Assembly: GCF_000278275.1 (NCBI RefSeq)
Contig: NZ_JH725147.1
Coordinates: 1,166,849-1,230,848, forward strand
Length of the DNA: 64,000 nt
Direction: 5' to 3'
Source: Bartonella tamiae Th239
Lineage (GTDB): Bacteria > Pseudomonadota > Alphaproteobacteria > Rhizobiales > Rhizobiaceae
The stretch's first letter is position 1. Each line of letters begins with the position of its first letter. This document shows, piece by piece, positions 28,175 to 36,214 of the stretch. A program made the translations under genes and the position numbers. The notes under the pieces are model-generated. The model was not told the origin of the DNA. It was given only the letters and a program-made list of their open reading frames with translations, and made no database searches.

Positions 28175-28428
28175 GTTGTGTCTTTCAGAAATATTAAATT
28201 ACGCGCATTATAAGATATGAAACCTATAGCATATTTTCTGCTTTAAGGGATCTCGTTTCTTACTTTATAAAAATAAAATTAACTTATTATAAGTTTTTTT
28301 TAAAAGATTTATAAGCGTAATCGTATAAAAACGCGCTATTATTTTTTATCATAAAGCAGCATGCTTTATAAAAGCACACCATCTTTATTCTACTGTATTT
28401 TTTAACAAAGCTTCTCATCAGAATATGA

Positions 28429-29943
28429 TTATACATTTTCTATTTTTTTAACGGATTTTGTTTTTTGAATTGGTGTTACTTTTTTTGTTGTACTGGTCCT
28501 TTTGGTTGTTCCAGTTTTAGCTGATGAAGCAGTTTTTTGTTTGGTTTTTGTTGGTTTCGTCGCCGTATTTTTTGTCGTTTTTACATCAGACGTTTTTGCT
28601 GTGCGCTGAGGGTTTTTATTGCTTGAAGCGGGTTTGATCGCTTTTGTCTGACGAGAATCATCTTTAACTGGCATTGGTTTTTTCTGATGATGAATTGTAA
28701 AAATATTCAATGTTGGATCATTGTCAATCTTACGCAATCGAACTTCTTCTTGCATGATATAATCGCGCGTTAAAGGTACTGCATCTTGTTTATGCGCAAG
28801 CTGGATCTGGAAATTCATCATACCTTGCCAACGAAAAGCGCTTTCAGAGGCAGCAAGATAAAAATCCCACATACGACAAAACCGTTCATCATATTGCGCT
28901 TTTGCTTCATCCCAATGCTCTAAAAATGCATAACGCCAAGCTTTTAACGTTTCGGCGTAATGCAATCTTAATATTTCAATATCGGTAATAACAAGACCAC
29001 TTTTTTCAATTACAGGAATAACTTCTGATAAGGAGGGAATATAGCCACCGGGGAAAATATATTTGGCAATCCAAGGATTTGTTGCGCCAGGTTCTCCTGA
29101 ACGGCCAATAGAGTGCAGTACAAAGCGACCATTGGGCTTCAGAAGACGTTTGGCATGACTAAAATATTCTTTGAAATGGCCAATGCCTACATGTTCAAAC
29201 ATGCCGACTGAAACTATTTTATCATATTGGTCATCAAGTGTACGATAGTCTTGTAAGAGAAATTTGGCTTGATGCTCTAATTTTGCATCTTTTGCACGTT
29301 GATTGGCAATCGTATGTTGTTCATGAGACAGAGTGACCCCTGTGACTTCAGCGCCAAGAATTTTTGCCATATAAAGACCAAGACCACCCCAACCGCAACC
29401 GATATCTAAAAGTTTTTCGCCTTTTTCAACTTGAAGTTTTGCTGCTAAATGACGCTTTTTGGCCAATTGTGCTTCATCAAGACTCATTTGTGGTGTTTCA
29501 AAATAAGCACAAGAATATTGCCGATCTGGATCAAGAAAGAGATCATAGAGTTCACTAGATAAATCATAATGATGACGGACATTGCGTGCAGAACGGTTAA
29601 GCGTATTCATTTGCGCGAAACGCTTGGTTGCTGTGCGCAAAAAAGAAAGCGCACGCATCCAGACTTGATTCTCTGCATTTTGCCCCGTGCTTTCAAAAAT
29701 GACTTCGAGCAGTGAATATATATCCCCTGTGATAAATTCAAATCCACCCTCCATATAAGCTTCACCGAGCTTAAGTGCCGGGTCAAGAGCGACTTCACGT
29801 TCCCATTTTGTAGATGTGAAACGAATGTGTATCGGTGTACCTGTATTATCCCCAAACCGATAAGTGGCACCATTACTATCCGTTATTGAAAGATTGCCTT
29901 TAGAAATAATGTGGCCGGCAGCAGTTTTTAACAGTGCAAACAT
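28429..29943 (-). CDS. cfa: Cyclopropane-fatty-acyl-phospholipid synthase with basic C-terminal tail
   Basis: Cfa adds a methylene group from SAM across double bonds of membrane phospholipid acyl chains. The SAM site is KLLDIGCGWGGLGLYMAK near residues 176-193. Other family parts are RHHYDLSSELYDLFLD, QYSCAYFE, VGMFEHVG and the C-terminal FRMWDFYLAASESAFRW region (here CRMWDFYLAASESAFRW). The usual fold ends at about residue 415. A tail of about 84 residues follows, rich in Lys, Thr and Ser with KTK, TTKK and AKT repeats and almost no hydrophobic residues. The tail is odd for Cfa and resembles histone-H1-like or nucleic-acid-binding tails. It may bind the anionic membrane surface instead. Confidence 0.9.
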   Translation of the reverse strand: MFALLKTAAGHIISKGNLSITDSNGATYRFGDNTGTPIHIRFTSTKWEREVALDPALKLGEAYMEGGFEFITGDIYSLLEVIFESTGQNAENQVWMRALSFLRTATKRFAQMNTLNRSARNVRHHYDLSSELYDLFLDPDRQYSCAYFETPQMSLDEAQLAKKRHLAAKLQVEKGEKLLDIGCGWGGLGLYMAKILGAEVTGVTLSHEQHTIANQRAKDAKLEHQAKFLLQDYRTLDDQYDKIVSVGMFEHVGIGHFKEYFSHAKRLLKPNGRFVLHSIGRSGEPGATNPWIAKYIFPGGYIPSLSEVIPVIEKSGLVITDIEILRLHYAETLKAWRYAFLEHWDEAKAQYDERFCRMWDFYLAASESAFRWQGMMNFQIQLAHKQDAVPLTRDYIMQEEVRLRKIDNDPTLNIFTIHHQKKPMPVKDDSRQTKAIKPASSNKNPQRTAKTSDVKTTKNTATKPTKTKQKTASSAKTGTTKRTSTTKKVTPIQKTKSVKKIENV

Positions 29944-30053
29944 TTATATCGTCCCTATATATTCACTCTCTAAATCATTAACGCATAGTGCGCGTCCCAA
30001 ATTAAATATTAAGAGAACTTATGATAAACTCAAGCGATCAAATGGCAGAAAAT

Positions 30054-30082
30054 AAAAAAACACCCATTCTTTTGAATGGGTG
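30054..30082 (-). terminator. Intrinsic terminator after rplI
   Basis: Read on the minus strand, CACCCATTC and GAATGGGTG form a perfect nine-base stem with a four-base loop (30061-30082), followed by TTTTTTT. It lies about 95 bases downstream of the rplI stop and upstream of cfa. It is the clearest terminator in this part of the window and should end the rpsF-rpsR-DUF2232-rplI transcript. Confidence 0.85.
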
Positions 30083-30177
30083 TGTTCATTTTTTAGTGAC
30101 TTTATAAAAAATTATATAATTTTATAGTTTTAAAAAGCTGTTTTTAATGAAAACGATTTATGAACGCGTTTTAATGT

Positions 30178-30753
30178 TTAATCGTCTTCAGATGCATTTT
30201 CTTCTTCAATTTCATCATCGATTTCTTCAGATAAAGGCTGTTCTTCAATACCATAAATCGCGTCAATTGATGTTAAATCTTCACCTGCTGCTTGTCGTTC
30301 AGCTTCATCTGTTGAACGAGCGATATTAATCGTAACGGTCACATCAACTTCTGGATGCAAGCTTAATGTGATTGTATGTAAGCCAATGGTTTTAATTGGA
30401 TGATTAAGTTCCACTTGGTTGCGACCAACTGAAAATCCATCGGCAGTAATAATTTCAGAAATATCACGTGTAGAAACAGAACCATAAAGCTGCCCTGTTT
30501 CACCTGCAGAACGAACAACAATGAACGATTTGCCATCAAGTTTATCAGCAACCTGTTGTGCTTCATTTTTACGCTCAAGGTTACGTGCTTCTAGTTGTGC
30601 ACGTTGTGATTCGAAATGTGTTTTATTGGCTGCGTTCGCACGAAGTGCTTTGCCTTGTGGCAAAAGAAAATTGCGTGCATAACCATCTTTAACGCTGACA
30701 ACGTCGCCCATTTGTCCAAGGCGGGCGATACGTTCTAAGAGGATAACATCCAT
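30178..30753 (-). CDS. rplI: 50S ribosomal protein L9
   Basis: L9 binds 23S rRNA and projects from the L1 side of the large subunit. The N-domain reads [20 protein letters not shown] and continues [16 protein letters not shown], the L9 signature. The longer open frame starts at 30828, but ATG 30753 with AAAGGAAAAAAT upstream is the family start and gives 191 residues. Length is longer than the 150-residue E. coli protein. The extra part is an acidic C-terminal tail ([20 protein letters not shown]), common in alphaproteobacteria. It is the last gene of the ribosomal run and is followed by a strong terminator. Confidence 0.97.
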   Translation of the reverse strand: MDVILLERIARLGQMGDVVSVKDGYARNFLLPQGKALRANAANKTHFESQRAQLEARNLERKNEAQQVADKLDGKSFIVVRSAGETGQLYGSVSTRDISEIITADGFSVGRNQVELNHPIKTIGLHTITLSLHPEVDVTVTINIARSTDEAERQAAGEDLTSIDAIYGIEEQPLSEEIDDEIEEENASEDD

Positions 30754-30778
30754 ATTTTTTCCTTTCAAATAAAATAAG

Positions 30779-31753
30779 TTATTGTTGAAGTGTCTCTTTT
30801 TGATGCTGCAATGTGGCCCAAACGCCAAGCATTAGAAGAAGTATGGAGATTGGCACTGCAAAAACAAAGGTGAAAAGGGCAATATAAATAAACGTCAAAA
30901 TGACTATACGCCCTTTAATTCCACGCGTTATATTGTGCAAATAAGCAAGACCGCTTATCGATATGACAAGAGAAAATGTTGCGTTAAATACGATTGCTAT
31001 CAGGTCAATAAAGGGATTGATTTGAAAAAAACTGGCAATAAATGCCAAACCAAAAACCAAAAGCCCCACTTTAGGAAGACGAAAGTTTTTCGGCCAATCA
31101 TCACGAGGACGTGCTAAGCGCTTCATTTTTTGCGCAGTTATTAAAGAAAAATAAAGGCTTACTAGAAGAAATATGAGACTATAAATAGCGATTACAAACG
31201 CTAAAAGAGGCACAAAATTGGCAATAAAACTATTTCTAAAATTTGTTATTTCTATTTCACTTAAAGAGAAATTCTGCTGTATTGTGTTGTTAAAAAGGGC
31301 AAAGACTTTTTCTGCTAAAACGGCCATTGAAGGATCGTTGAGAAAATACGCAGCCACTAAAATACAAATAATTGATACAAAACTTGTCAATAAAAAAATG
31401 GCATTAGAAAGCGGGTACCAATGTATCTTTTGGCTTTTATCATCTGTTTGAGCAAGCCCTAAAAGCCATGAAGCATAAACAGCAGGAAGAAAAAATAAAA
31501 ATAAAAATCCAAGGCTAAAAGAAATATTACGGGCAATCGCAAAAATTATTGTCGCCGACATTAAAGCAATGATGCTCGATTTTGTTCCCCAGCCAAAAGC
31601 TACAACGAATATTGGCAAAGAGATAAAACAGCCTAATAATAATGAGAATGAAGGACTTAGAAAAAAAAGACTTGTCACAGCCATGCTTATAGCAGTGGTA
31701 ATAAGTCCTGCAAGAATTCCTATGAGATTTCCTTGTTGATTGGCATGTGGCAT
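30779..31753 (-). CDS. DUF2232 membrane protein
   Basis: A 324-residue polytopic protein with eight or so membrane segments, beginning after a short [20 protein letters not shown] start. It has the DUF2232 pattern of a long integral membrane protein between rpsR and rplI, an order conserved in Hyphomicrobiales. [20 protein letters not shown] near residues 213-232 is the conserved cytoplasmic loop. The molecular role is unknown. Its start lies 150 bases after rpsR, and a large hairpin (31861-31896) occupies that gap. Confidence 0.85.
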   Translation of the reverse strand: MPHANQQGNLIGILAGLITTAISMAVTSLFFLSPSFSLLLGCFISLPIFVVAFGWGTKSSIIALMSATIIFAIARNISFSLGFLFLFFLPAVYASWLLGLAQTDDKSQKIHWYPLSNAIFLLTSFVSIICILVAAYFLNDPSMAVLAEKVFALFNNTIQQNFSLSEIEITNFRNSFIANFVPLLAFVIAIYSLIFLLVSLYFSLITAQKMKRLARPRDDWPKNFRLPKVGLLVFGLAFIASFFQINPFIDLIAIVFNATFSLVISISGLAYLHNITRGIKGRIVILTFIYIALFTFVFAVPISILLLMLGVWATLQHQKETLQQ

Positions 31754-31860
31754 TTTCGCTGTCCTGCAAAGCAGTTAGGGGCGTAATACGCTCCAACTTG
31801 AATAAATGAATGACATAAAATTTAAAAGATGACACTTTTATGGTTTATTAGTTTCGTAAA

Positions 31861-31896
31861 GTTTTCACGTGACTGAAATATCAGCCACGTGAAAAC
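31861..31896 (-). promoter_or_regulatory. Large hairpin between rpsR and the DUF2232 gene
   Basis: Arms GTTTTCACGTG (31861-31871) and CACGTGAAAAC (31886-31896) pair perfectly. Inside, CTGA and TCAG pair over an AATA loop after a single A/C mismatch. The stem is about 15 base pairs, eight bases downstream of the rpsR stop codon. No long T-run follows on the minus strand (AAAACTTTACG), so it could be an attenuator, an RNase III cut site or an RNA-stability element that separates ribosomal genes from DUF2232-rplI. Confidence 0.6.
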
Positions 31897-31903
31897 GTTT
31901 TAA

Positions 31904-32152
31904 TTATTTAACAACATAAGGTAATAAACCTAAAAAACGTGCGCGTTTAATAGCTTTTGCAAGCTCACGTTGTTTTTTCTGGCTTACTGCTGTAATGCGT
32001 GAAGGAACAATTTTACCGCGTTCAGAAATATAACGCTGCAACAATTTTACGTCCTTATAGTCAATTTTAGGTGCATTAGGGCCTGTGAAAGGGCAAGTTT
32101 TGCGACGACGATGAAAAGGTCGACGTGCCGGCATTTGATTAACATCAACCAT
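31904..32152 (-). CDS. rpsR: 30S ribosomal protein S18
   Basis: An 82-residue S18, which pairs with S6 on the platform of the small subunit. The signature is [20 protein letters not shown] followed by [17 protein letters not shown]. Its basic N-terminus ([14 protein letters not shown]) and single cysteine are typical. The start overlaps the rpsF stop by one base, so the S6 and S18 genes are translationally coupled. Confidence 0.98.
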   Translation of the reverse strand: MVDVNQMPARRPFHRRRKTCPFTGPNAPKIDYKDVKLLQRYISERGKIVPSRITAVSQKKQRELAKAIKRARFLGLLPYVVK

Positions 32153-32562
32153 TATGCTTCTCCTTCAACAGTATCATCTTCACGTTGGCGACGTGGACGA
32201 CGTGGACGTTCATCATCTTTTGAAAAACGCTCATCGCGATCACGGCGTGAAAGCATTGCAGATTGTCCTTCTTCATGTTGTTCAACACGAATTGTCATAT
32301 AGCGCAAAATATCTTCGTTAATGCGCATTTGGCGCTCAACCTCTGAAATTGTTGCAGAAGGTGCATCAATATTCATTAAAGTATAATAAGCTTTACGATT
32401 TTTGCGGATACGATAGGTAAGGGTACGTAATCCCCAATTTTCAATACGTCCGACTGATCCACCATTGCTTTCAATGATTCCCTTGTAGTGTTCTACAAGC
32501 TGATCAACTTGCTGCTGTGAAATATCTTGTCGGGCAAGAAATACATGTTCATAAAGAGCCAT
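32152..32562 (-). CDS. rpsF: 30S ribosomal protein S6
   Basis: A 136-residue S6. The N-terminus is [20 protein letters not shown], and the RNA-binding region reads [20 protein letters not shown], followed by YYTLMNI. After the S6 fold (about residue 95) there is a charged tail with [11 protein letters not shown], usual in alphaproteobacteria. It is the first gene of the run. A structured leader of about 190 bases and a possible promoter lie upstream (32563-32793). Confidence 0.98.
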   Translation of the reverse strand: MALYEHVFLARQDISQQQVDQLVEHYKGIIESNGGSVGRIENWGLRTLTYRIRKNRKAYYTLMNIDAPSATISEVERQMRINEDILRYMTIRVEQHEEGQSAMLSRRDRDERFSKDDERPRRPRRQREDDTVEGEA

Positions 32563-32757
32563 TGTTTTGCCTTTCTTCTATTAATTTTGTCACATTTGAC
32601 GCAGAGCCTCTGCGACTTGTCTTGTTGGAAAAAACCAAGAAGAAAGGGCGCAAAACTTCGAGACATTCGAGAGCGGAGACACGGGAGGCGTGAAGCATTT
32701 TGCTCCGTGTCGTTATTACGACCCTCCGTTCAACCCCCAGCCAAATATGACAGCGAA
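32563..32757 (-). promoter_or_regulatory. Structured rpsF leader with overlapping hairpins
   Basis: This stretch is visibly more GC-rich than other spacers. On the minus strand the first hairpin is GTCGT-AATA-ACGAC (32709-32722). A second closes with GACACGG (32705-32711) and CCGTGTC (32678-32684) and contains an inner AGCA/TGCT hairpin (32694-32704). The two share GTC at 32709-32711 and cannot form together. A third, CGCAGA-GCC-TCTGCG type (32600-32614), lies close to the start codon. Leaders of rpsF in other bacteria bind the S6:S18 complex and repress translation; I infer a similar or analogous control here but did not confirm the known motif. Confidence 0.45.
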
Positions 32758-32764
32758 TAAGGCT

Positions 32765-32793
32765 TCTTTACAGCGTGTTTATAAAAATGGCAA
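32765..32793 (-). promoter_or_regulatory. Possible sigma-70-like promoter for rpsF
   Basis: Minus-strand TTGCCA (32788-32793) is one base off the -35 consensus. Seventeen bases on lies TAAAGA (32765-32770), a weak -10. Transcription would begin near 32757, just ahead of the structured leader. The -10 match is poor, so the call is tentative. Confidence 0.25.
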
Positions 32794-33071
32794 GCCTATT
32801 GATAAATATAACAAGGGGCGATGATAAAAATAGGTGATTCATGTAAAAAGATCAATATATTATAAGAATGTGATATGAAAATAGAACGCTAAACGTTTTG
32901 CATCGTGTTATTCACATTTTATTTTTTTCGTGACGGATAAGAATCACTCTTTATAAGATTATTAAAAATTGCGTTTTTGACATAAAAAACCAAACACTAT
33001 ATCGCAAATTATCAAAAAATAGCCTTAAAGCTTAAGAAGCGCCAGAAAATCTCTTTGAGTGAAATGATACT
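32794..33071. other. Remaining spacer between rpsF and the PAP2 gene
   Basis: AT-rich divergent promoter region. For the plus-strand PAP2 gene a perfect TTGACA (32977-32982) is followed after 15 bases by TATATC (32998-33003); the spacing is short for sigma-70. No gene is seen. Confidence 0.35.
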
Positions 33072-33635
33072 ATGAATTTTTTAGAACACATTGATAATCA
33101 ACTTTTTATGCTTATTACAGCCGATCAAAACACATGGACAGTAATAAGTTGGGTAGGAATTTTTTGTGCAAAATATCTAATTTATTTCATACCATTGCAT
33201 TTAATTGTTTTGTGGCTACTAGGAGGTGAAATAGAAAGACGTGCAGCGATAGCTGTTTTAATTGCGGTGGTGGTAGGATTGGTTTGTAGTTTTCTGATTG
33301 GGCAGGTCGCTTTTCGTCCGCGTCCATTTGTCGTGGGTTTAGGTCGTGCGCTTATTCAACATAAGGAAAATGCCTCTTTTCCAAGCAATCACGCTTTAAT
33401 CTTTGCGGCTTATAGTACTGTTTTATGTTGTTTTCATTATCGTAAAGCGTTTAAATTGGCCCTTATACTAGCATTATTGACATGTTGGGGGCGTATTTTT
33501 ACAGGTGTTCATTATCCTTTCGATGTTTTAGGTGGTGTTATTTTAGGTATAATTATTACATTTTTCGTAGTTCGATATGCTCTTAGGTTTATTCCATCTT
33601 TTATCATTATGCTTCCTCCCTTAAAGCGGAGATAA
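33072..33635 (+). CDS. PAP2-family membrane phosphatase (undecaprenyl-PP phosphatase-like)
   Basis: A 187-residue protein with about five membrane segments and the three PAP2 motifs. They are FRPRPF near residue 85, SFPSNHALIFAAY (the PSNH motif) near 104-116, and RIFTGVHYPFDVLGG near 143-157. Length and layout resemble BcrC/YbjG-type undecaprenyl pyrophosphate phosphatases, which recycle the lipid carrier for peptidoglycan and LPS. Other PAP2 proteins dephosphorylate phosphatidic acid or phosphatidylglycerol phosphate, so the substrate is open. It is alone upstream of fabD and reads in the same direction. Confidence 0.85.
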   Translation: MNFLEHIDNQLFMLITADQNTWTVISWVGIFCAKYLIYFIPLHLIVLWLLGGEIERRAAIAVLIAVVVGLVCSFLIGQVAFRPRPFVVGLGRALIQHKENASFPSNHALIFAAYSTVLCCFHYRKAFKLALILALLTCWGRIFTGVHYPFDVLGGVILGIIITFFVVRYALRFIPSFIIMLPPLKRR

Positions 33636-33738
33636 CGGATGAACAATTCTTGTGTGCTTGACTTACAACTCATTGTTTGGTCAAGAATTTTATAATGAGT
33701 TTTTAAACAATCCAGTTTTTAAACAAGGAGAAATTATT

Positions 33739-34683
33739 ATGGTCGTTGCTTTTATATTTCCAGGTCAGGGCAGTCAGTCAGTGGGTATGGGAAAAACCTT
33801 AAGTGATAATTTTATTGAAGCGCGACAGGTTTTTGAAGAAGTGGATGATGCATTAGGAGAAAAACTGTCAACTTTAATGTTTGAAGGACCTGAAGAAACT
33901 TTAACTTTGACAGCAAATGCACAACCCGCCCTTATGGCTGTTTCAATGGCTATTATTCGTGTGATGGAAGCACAGGGTCTTGATATGAAATCAAAAGTTT
34001 CTTTTGTTGCTGGCCACTCTTTAGGGGAGTATTCTGCCCTTTGCGCGGCAGGTATGTTTAGCCTTGCGGATACAGCACGTTTGTTAAGACTGCGCGGTAA
34101 CGCTATGCAAGAAGCTGTAGGCGTTGGTGAAGGGGCCATGGCAGCCATTATTGGATTGGATGAGCAATGCGTTGTGGAAATTTGTAGAAGCGTTTTGGGA
34201 GAGGGTATCTGCGAAATTGCCAATGATAATGGTGGCGGTCAATTGGTCATATCAGGCGAAACGGCTGCTGTAAAAAAAGCCGTTGAACGTGCTTCTGAAA
34301 AAGGTGCGAAAAGAGCACTTTTATTGCCCGTTTCTGCGCCATTCCATTCAAGTTTAATGCAACCTGCTGCAAATGCAATGAATGATGCCCTCCATGATGT
34401 CAATAAAACGGCACCTTGTGTACCACTTATTCCTAATGTAACGGTTGTGCCTGAAAATAATCCTAAAAGGATTATTGAATTATTGGTGCACCAAGTTACT
34501 GGACGTGTCAGATGGCGTGAAACGGTTGAGTGGTTTGGTTTAAATGATGTGGAAACACTTTTTGAAGTAGGTGCAGGTAAAGTTTTGACGGGCCTTACAA
34601 GACGAATTGACAAAAATCTCAATGCAATGACGGTTGGTCGTGGTGAAGAAATAGAAAATGCGTTGAAGACGCTAAAGGTATAA
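33739..34683 (+). CDS. fabD: Malonyl-CoA:ACP transacylase
   Basis: FabD loads malonate from CoA to ACP to feed fatty acid elongation. It begins VVAFIFPGQGSQSVGMGK, and the nucleophile Ser is in VAGHSLGEYSAL near residues 91-102. The catalytic His is in PVSAPFHSSLM near 203. The frame opens at 33652, but AAGGAG lies before ATG 33739 and the family N-terminus starts there (314 residues). fabG follows after 17 bases and acpP and fabF after that. Confidence 0.96.
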   Translation: MVVAFIFPGQGSQSVGMGKTLSDNFIEARQVFEEVDDALGEKLSTLMFEGPEETLTLTANAQPALMAVSMAIIRVMEAQGLDMKSKVSFVAGHSLGEYSALCAAGMFSLADTARLLRLRGNAMQEAVGVGEGAMAAIIGLDEQCVVEICRSVLGEGICEIANDNGGGQLVISGETAAVKKAVERASEKGAKRALLLPVSAPFHSSLMQPAANAMNDALHDVNKTAPCVPLIPNVTVVPENNPKRIIELLVHQVTGRVRWRETVEWFGLNDVETLFEVGAGKVLTGLTRRIDKNLNAMTVGRGEEIENALKTLKV

Positions 34684-34700
34684 TCGTAAAGGAAATAAAA

Positions 34701-35438
34701 ATGTTTGAACTCAAAGGGCGTAAAGCACTTATAACGGGAGCAACAGGTGGTATTGGTGAGGCGATTGCACGTGCTTTACATGCGCAAGGGGCAATTGTTG
34801 GTTTGCATGGTACACGCGAAGAAAAACTAAAAAAATTGTCCGATGATTTAAAAAAGAATTCTTATATATTTCCAGCAAATTTATCTGATAGGCAAACGGT
34901 TAAAGCATTGGCGCAGGATGCAGAAAAAGAAATGGATGGTATTGATATTTTGGTCAATAATGCTGGTATCACGCGCGATGGTTTGTTTGTGCGCATGAGC
35001 GATGAAGATTGGGATAGTGTTTTGGCAGTTAATTTAACAGCGGTCTTTACATTAACGCGTGAATTGGCACATTCAATGATGCGTCGTCGATTTGGTCGTA
35101 TTATAAATATTTCATCGATTGTTGGTGTGACTGGCAATCCAGGACAGACAAATTACTGTGCGACCAAAGCAGGTGTTATCGGTTTTTCGAAATCATTAGC
35201 ACAAGAAATTGCCAGTCGTAATGTGACGGTGAATTCTATTGCTCCAGGATTTATCGAGTCGGCTATGACAGATAAGCTTAATGAGAAACAAACAGATACA
35301 ATTATGTCAGCAATTCCGATGAAACGCATGGGGCAAAGTGAAGATATTGCCGCTGCTGCTGTTTATTTGGCAAGTGATGAGGCCTCTTTTATTACAGGTC
35401 AAACATTGCATATCAATGGTGGTATGGCGATGATTTAA
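34701..35438 (+). CDS. fabG: 3-oxoacyl-ACP reductase
   Basis: FabG reduces beta-ketoacyl-ACP with NADPH. Cofactor motif ITGATGGIGEAIA lies at residues 12-24. Catalytic residues are in VNNAGITRDGLFVRM, INISSIVGVTGNPGQ and NYCATKAGVIGFSKSLA. The C-terminus SDEASFITGQTLHINGGMAM is typical FabG. The length is 245, and AAAGGAAATAAAA precedes the ATG. It lies between fabD and acpP in the usual cluster order. Confidence 0.97.
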   Translation: MFELKGRKALITGATGGIGEAIARALHAQGAIVGLHGTREEKLKKLSDDLKKNSYIFPANLSDRQTVKALAQDAEKEMDGIDILVNNAGITRDGLFVRMSDEDWDSVLAVNLTAVFTLTRELAHSMMRRRFGRIINISSIVGVTGNPGQTNYCATKAGVIGFSKSLAQEIASRNVTVNSIAPGFIESAMTDKLNEKQTDTIMSAIPMKRMGQSEDIAAAAVYLASDEASFITGQTLHINGGMAMI

Positions 35439-35772
35439 TCAATTTTTTATTTATTTTCATCATGAAGAGTAGCTATCTCAATTGCAGATCTTAAAATTGA
35501 AAATAAATATATGAAAAAATACCGTTGTTTTGGTGTTTTTTTGAAGATAACATGTAAGAAAAATTAAATATGTGTTAAAATTACTTTACGTGTGGCCGTT
35601 TACCATGGTAATGGCGGCGCTTGAATGCGATTTTTAAAATCGGTTCACTCCCGTAAAGGGATATTCACAGGATGCATTTTTACAAAATTGTTGAAATTGT
35701 ATCTATTGCTTGATTAGATGACCCCGTGCCGTTAACTATGGCAGGGAAAACAATAAAAGTCGAGGATCCGAC
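35439..35772. other. fabG-acpP intergenic spacer
   Basis: About 330 bases without a gene. Near 35651-35659 a short CCC-GTAAA-GGG hairpin-like element lies in an otherwise AT-rich stretch, too short to call a terminator. The acpP promoter is listed separately. A GGAGG-like GAGGATCC site precedes the acpP start. Confidence 0.4.
35691..35719 (+). promoter_or_regulatory. Possible sigma-70 promoter for acpP
   Basis: TTGAAA (35691-35696) and TTAGAT (35714-35719) are separated by exactly 17 bases. The first matches the -35 consensus at five of six positions, the second the -10 at four of six. A transcript starting near 35726 would have a leader of about 45 bases before acpP. A dedicated promoter fits the very high ACP demand. 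Confidence 0.4.
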
Positions 35773-36009
35773 ATGAGTGATACAGCAGAACGCGTCAAGA
35801 AAATCGTTGTTGAACATCTTGGTGTAGATGCAGATAAAGTAAGCGAAGGTGCAAGCTTCATCGATGATTTAGGCGCAGATAGCCTTGATACAGTTGAGCT
35901 GGTAATGGCTTTTGAAGAAGAATTCGGTGTAGAAATCCCCGACGATGCGGCAGAAACAATTCTGACCGTTGGCGATGCGGTAAAGTTCATCGACAAGGCT
36001 TCAGCATAA
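35773..36009 (+). CDS. acpP: Acyl carrier protein
   Basis: A 78-residue acidic helical carrier. The phosphopantetheine serine is in [20 protein letters not shown] near residues 35-54. Residues before it, [20 protein letters not shown], are typical of AcpP. It shuttles growing acyl chains between FabD, FabG and FabF encoded on either side, and is activated by AcpS (1889-2293). Confidence 0.98.
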   Translation: MSDTAERVKKIVVEHLGVDADKVSEGASFIDDLGADSLDTVELVMAFEEEFGVEIPDDAAETILTVGDAVKFIDKASA

Positions 36010-36214
36010 TATTGTTTTAAAGACATAATTTTTAGTTTTGTCTTTAAAATCTCGCTATAATTTTGCCTCTATTGCACTTAAAATAATAAAGATTACATTA
36101 AAGATACTGCTGTTTAGAGTTTTATCTTGATCTTGTTGTCAAAGTTTTTTGTGTGATAGTTGGCAAATTATTTCATAAAATATCAATATAATTATTAAAG
36201 TCAGGGTTGGAAGC

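Noticed and set aside
28351..28369. ATAAAGCA/TGCTTTAT stem between cfa and dnaB
   Set aside because: Three-base loop and no T-run on either strand, so a terminator is not supported.
32527..32760. 77-codon plus-strand frame opposite rpsF leader
   Set aside because: It overlaps the rpsF start antisense and its content reflects the GC-richer leader, not protein-like composition.
33774..34223. 149-codon minus-strand frame
   Set aside because: It is the antisense shadow of fabD, whose motifs are complete on the plus strand.
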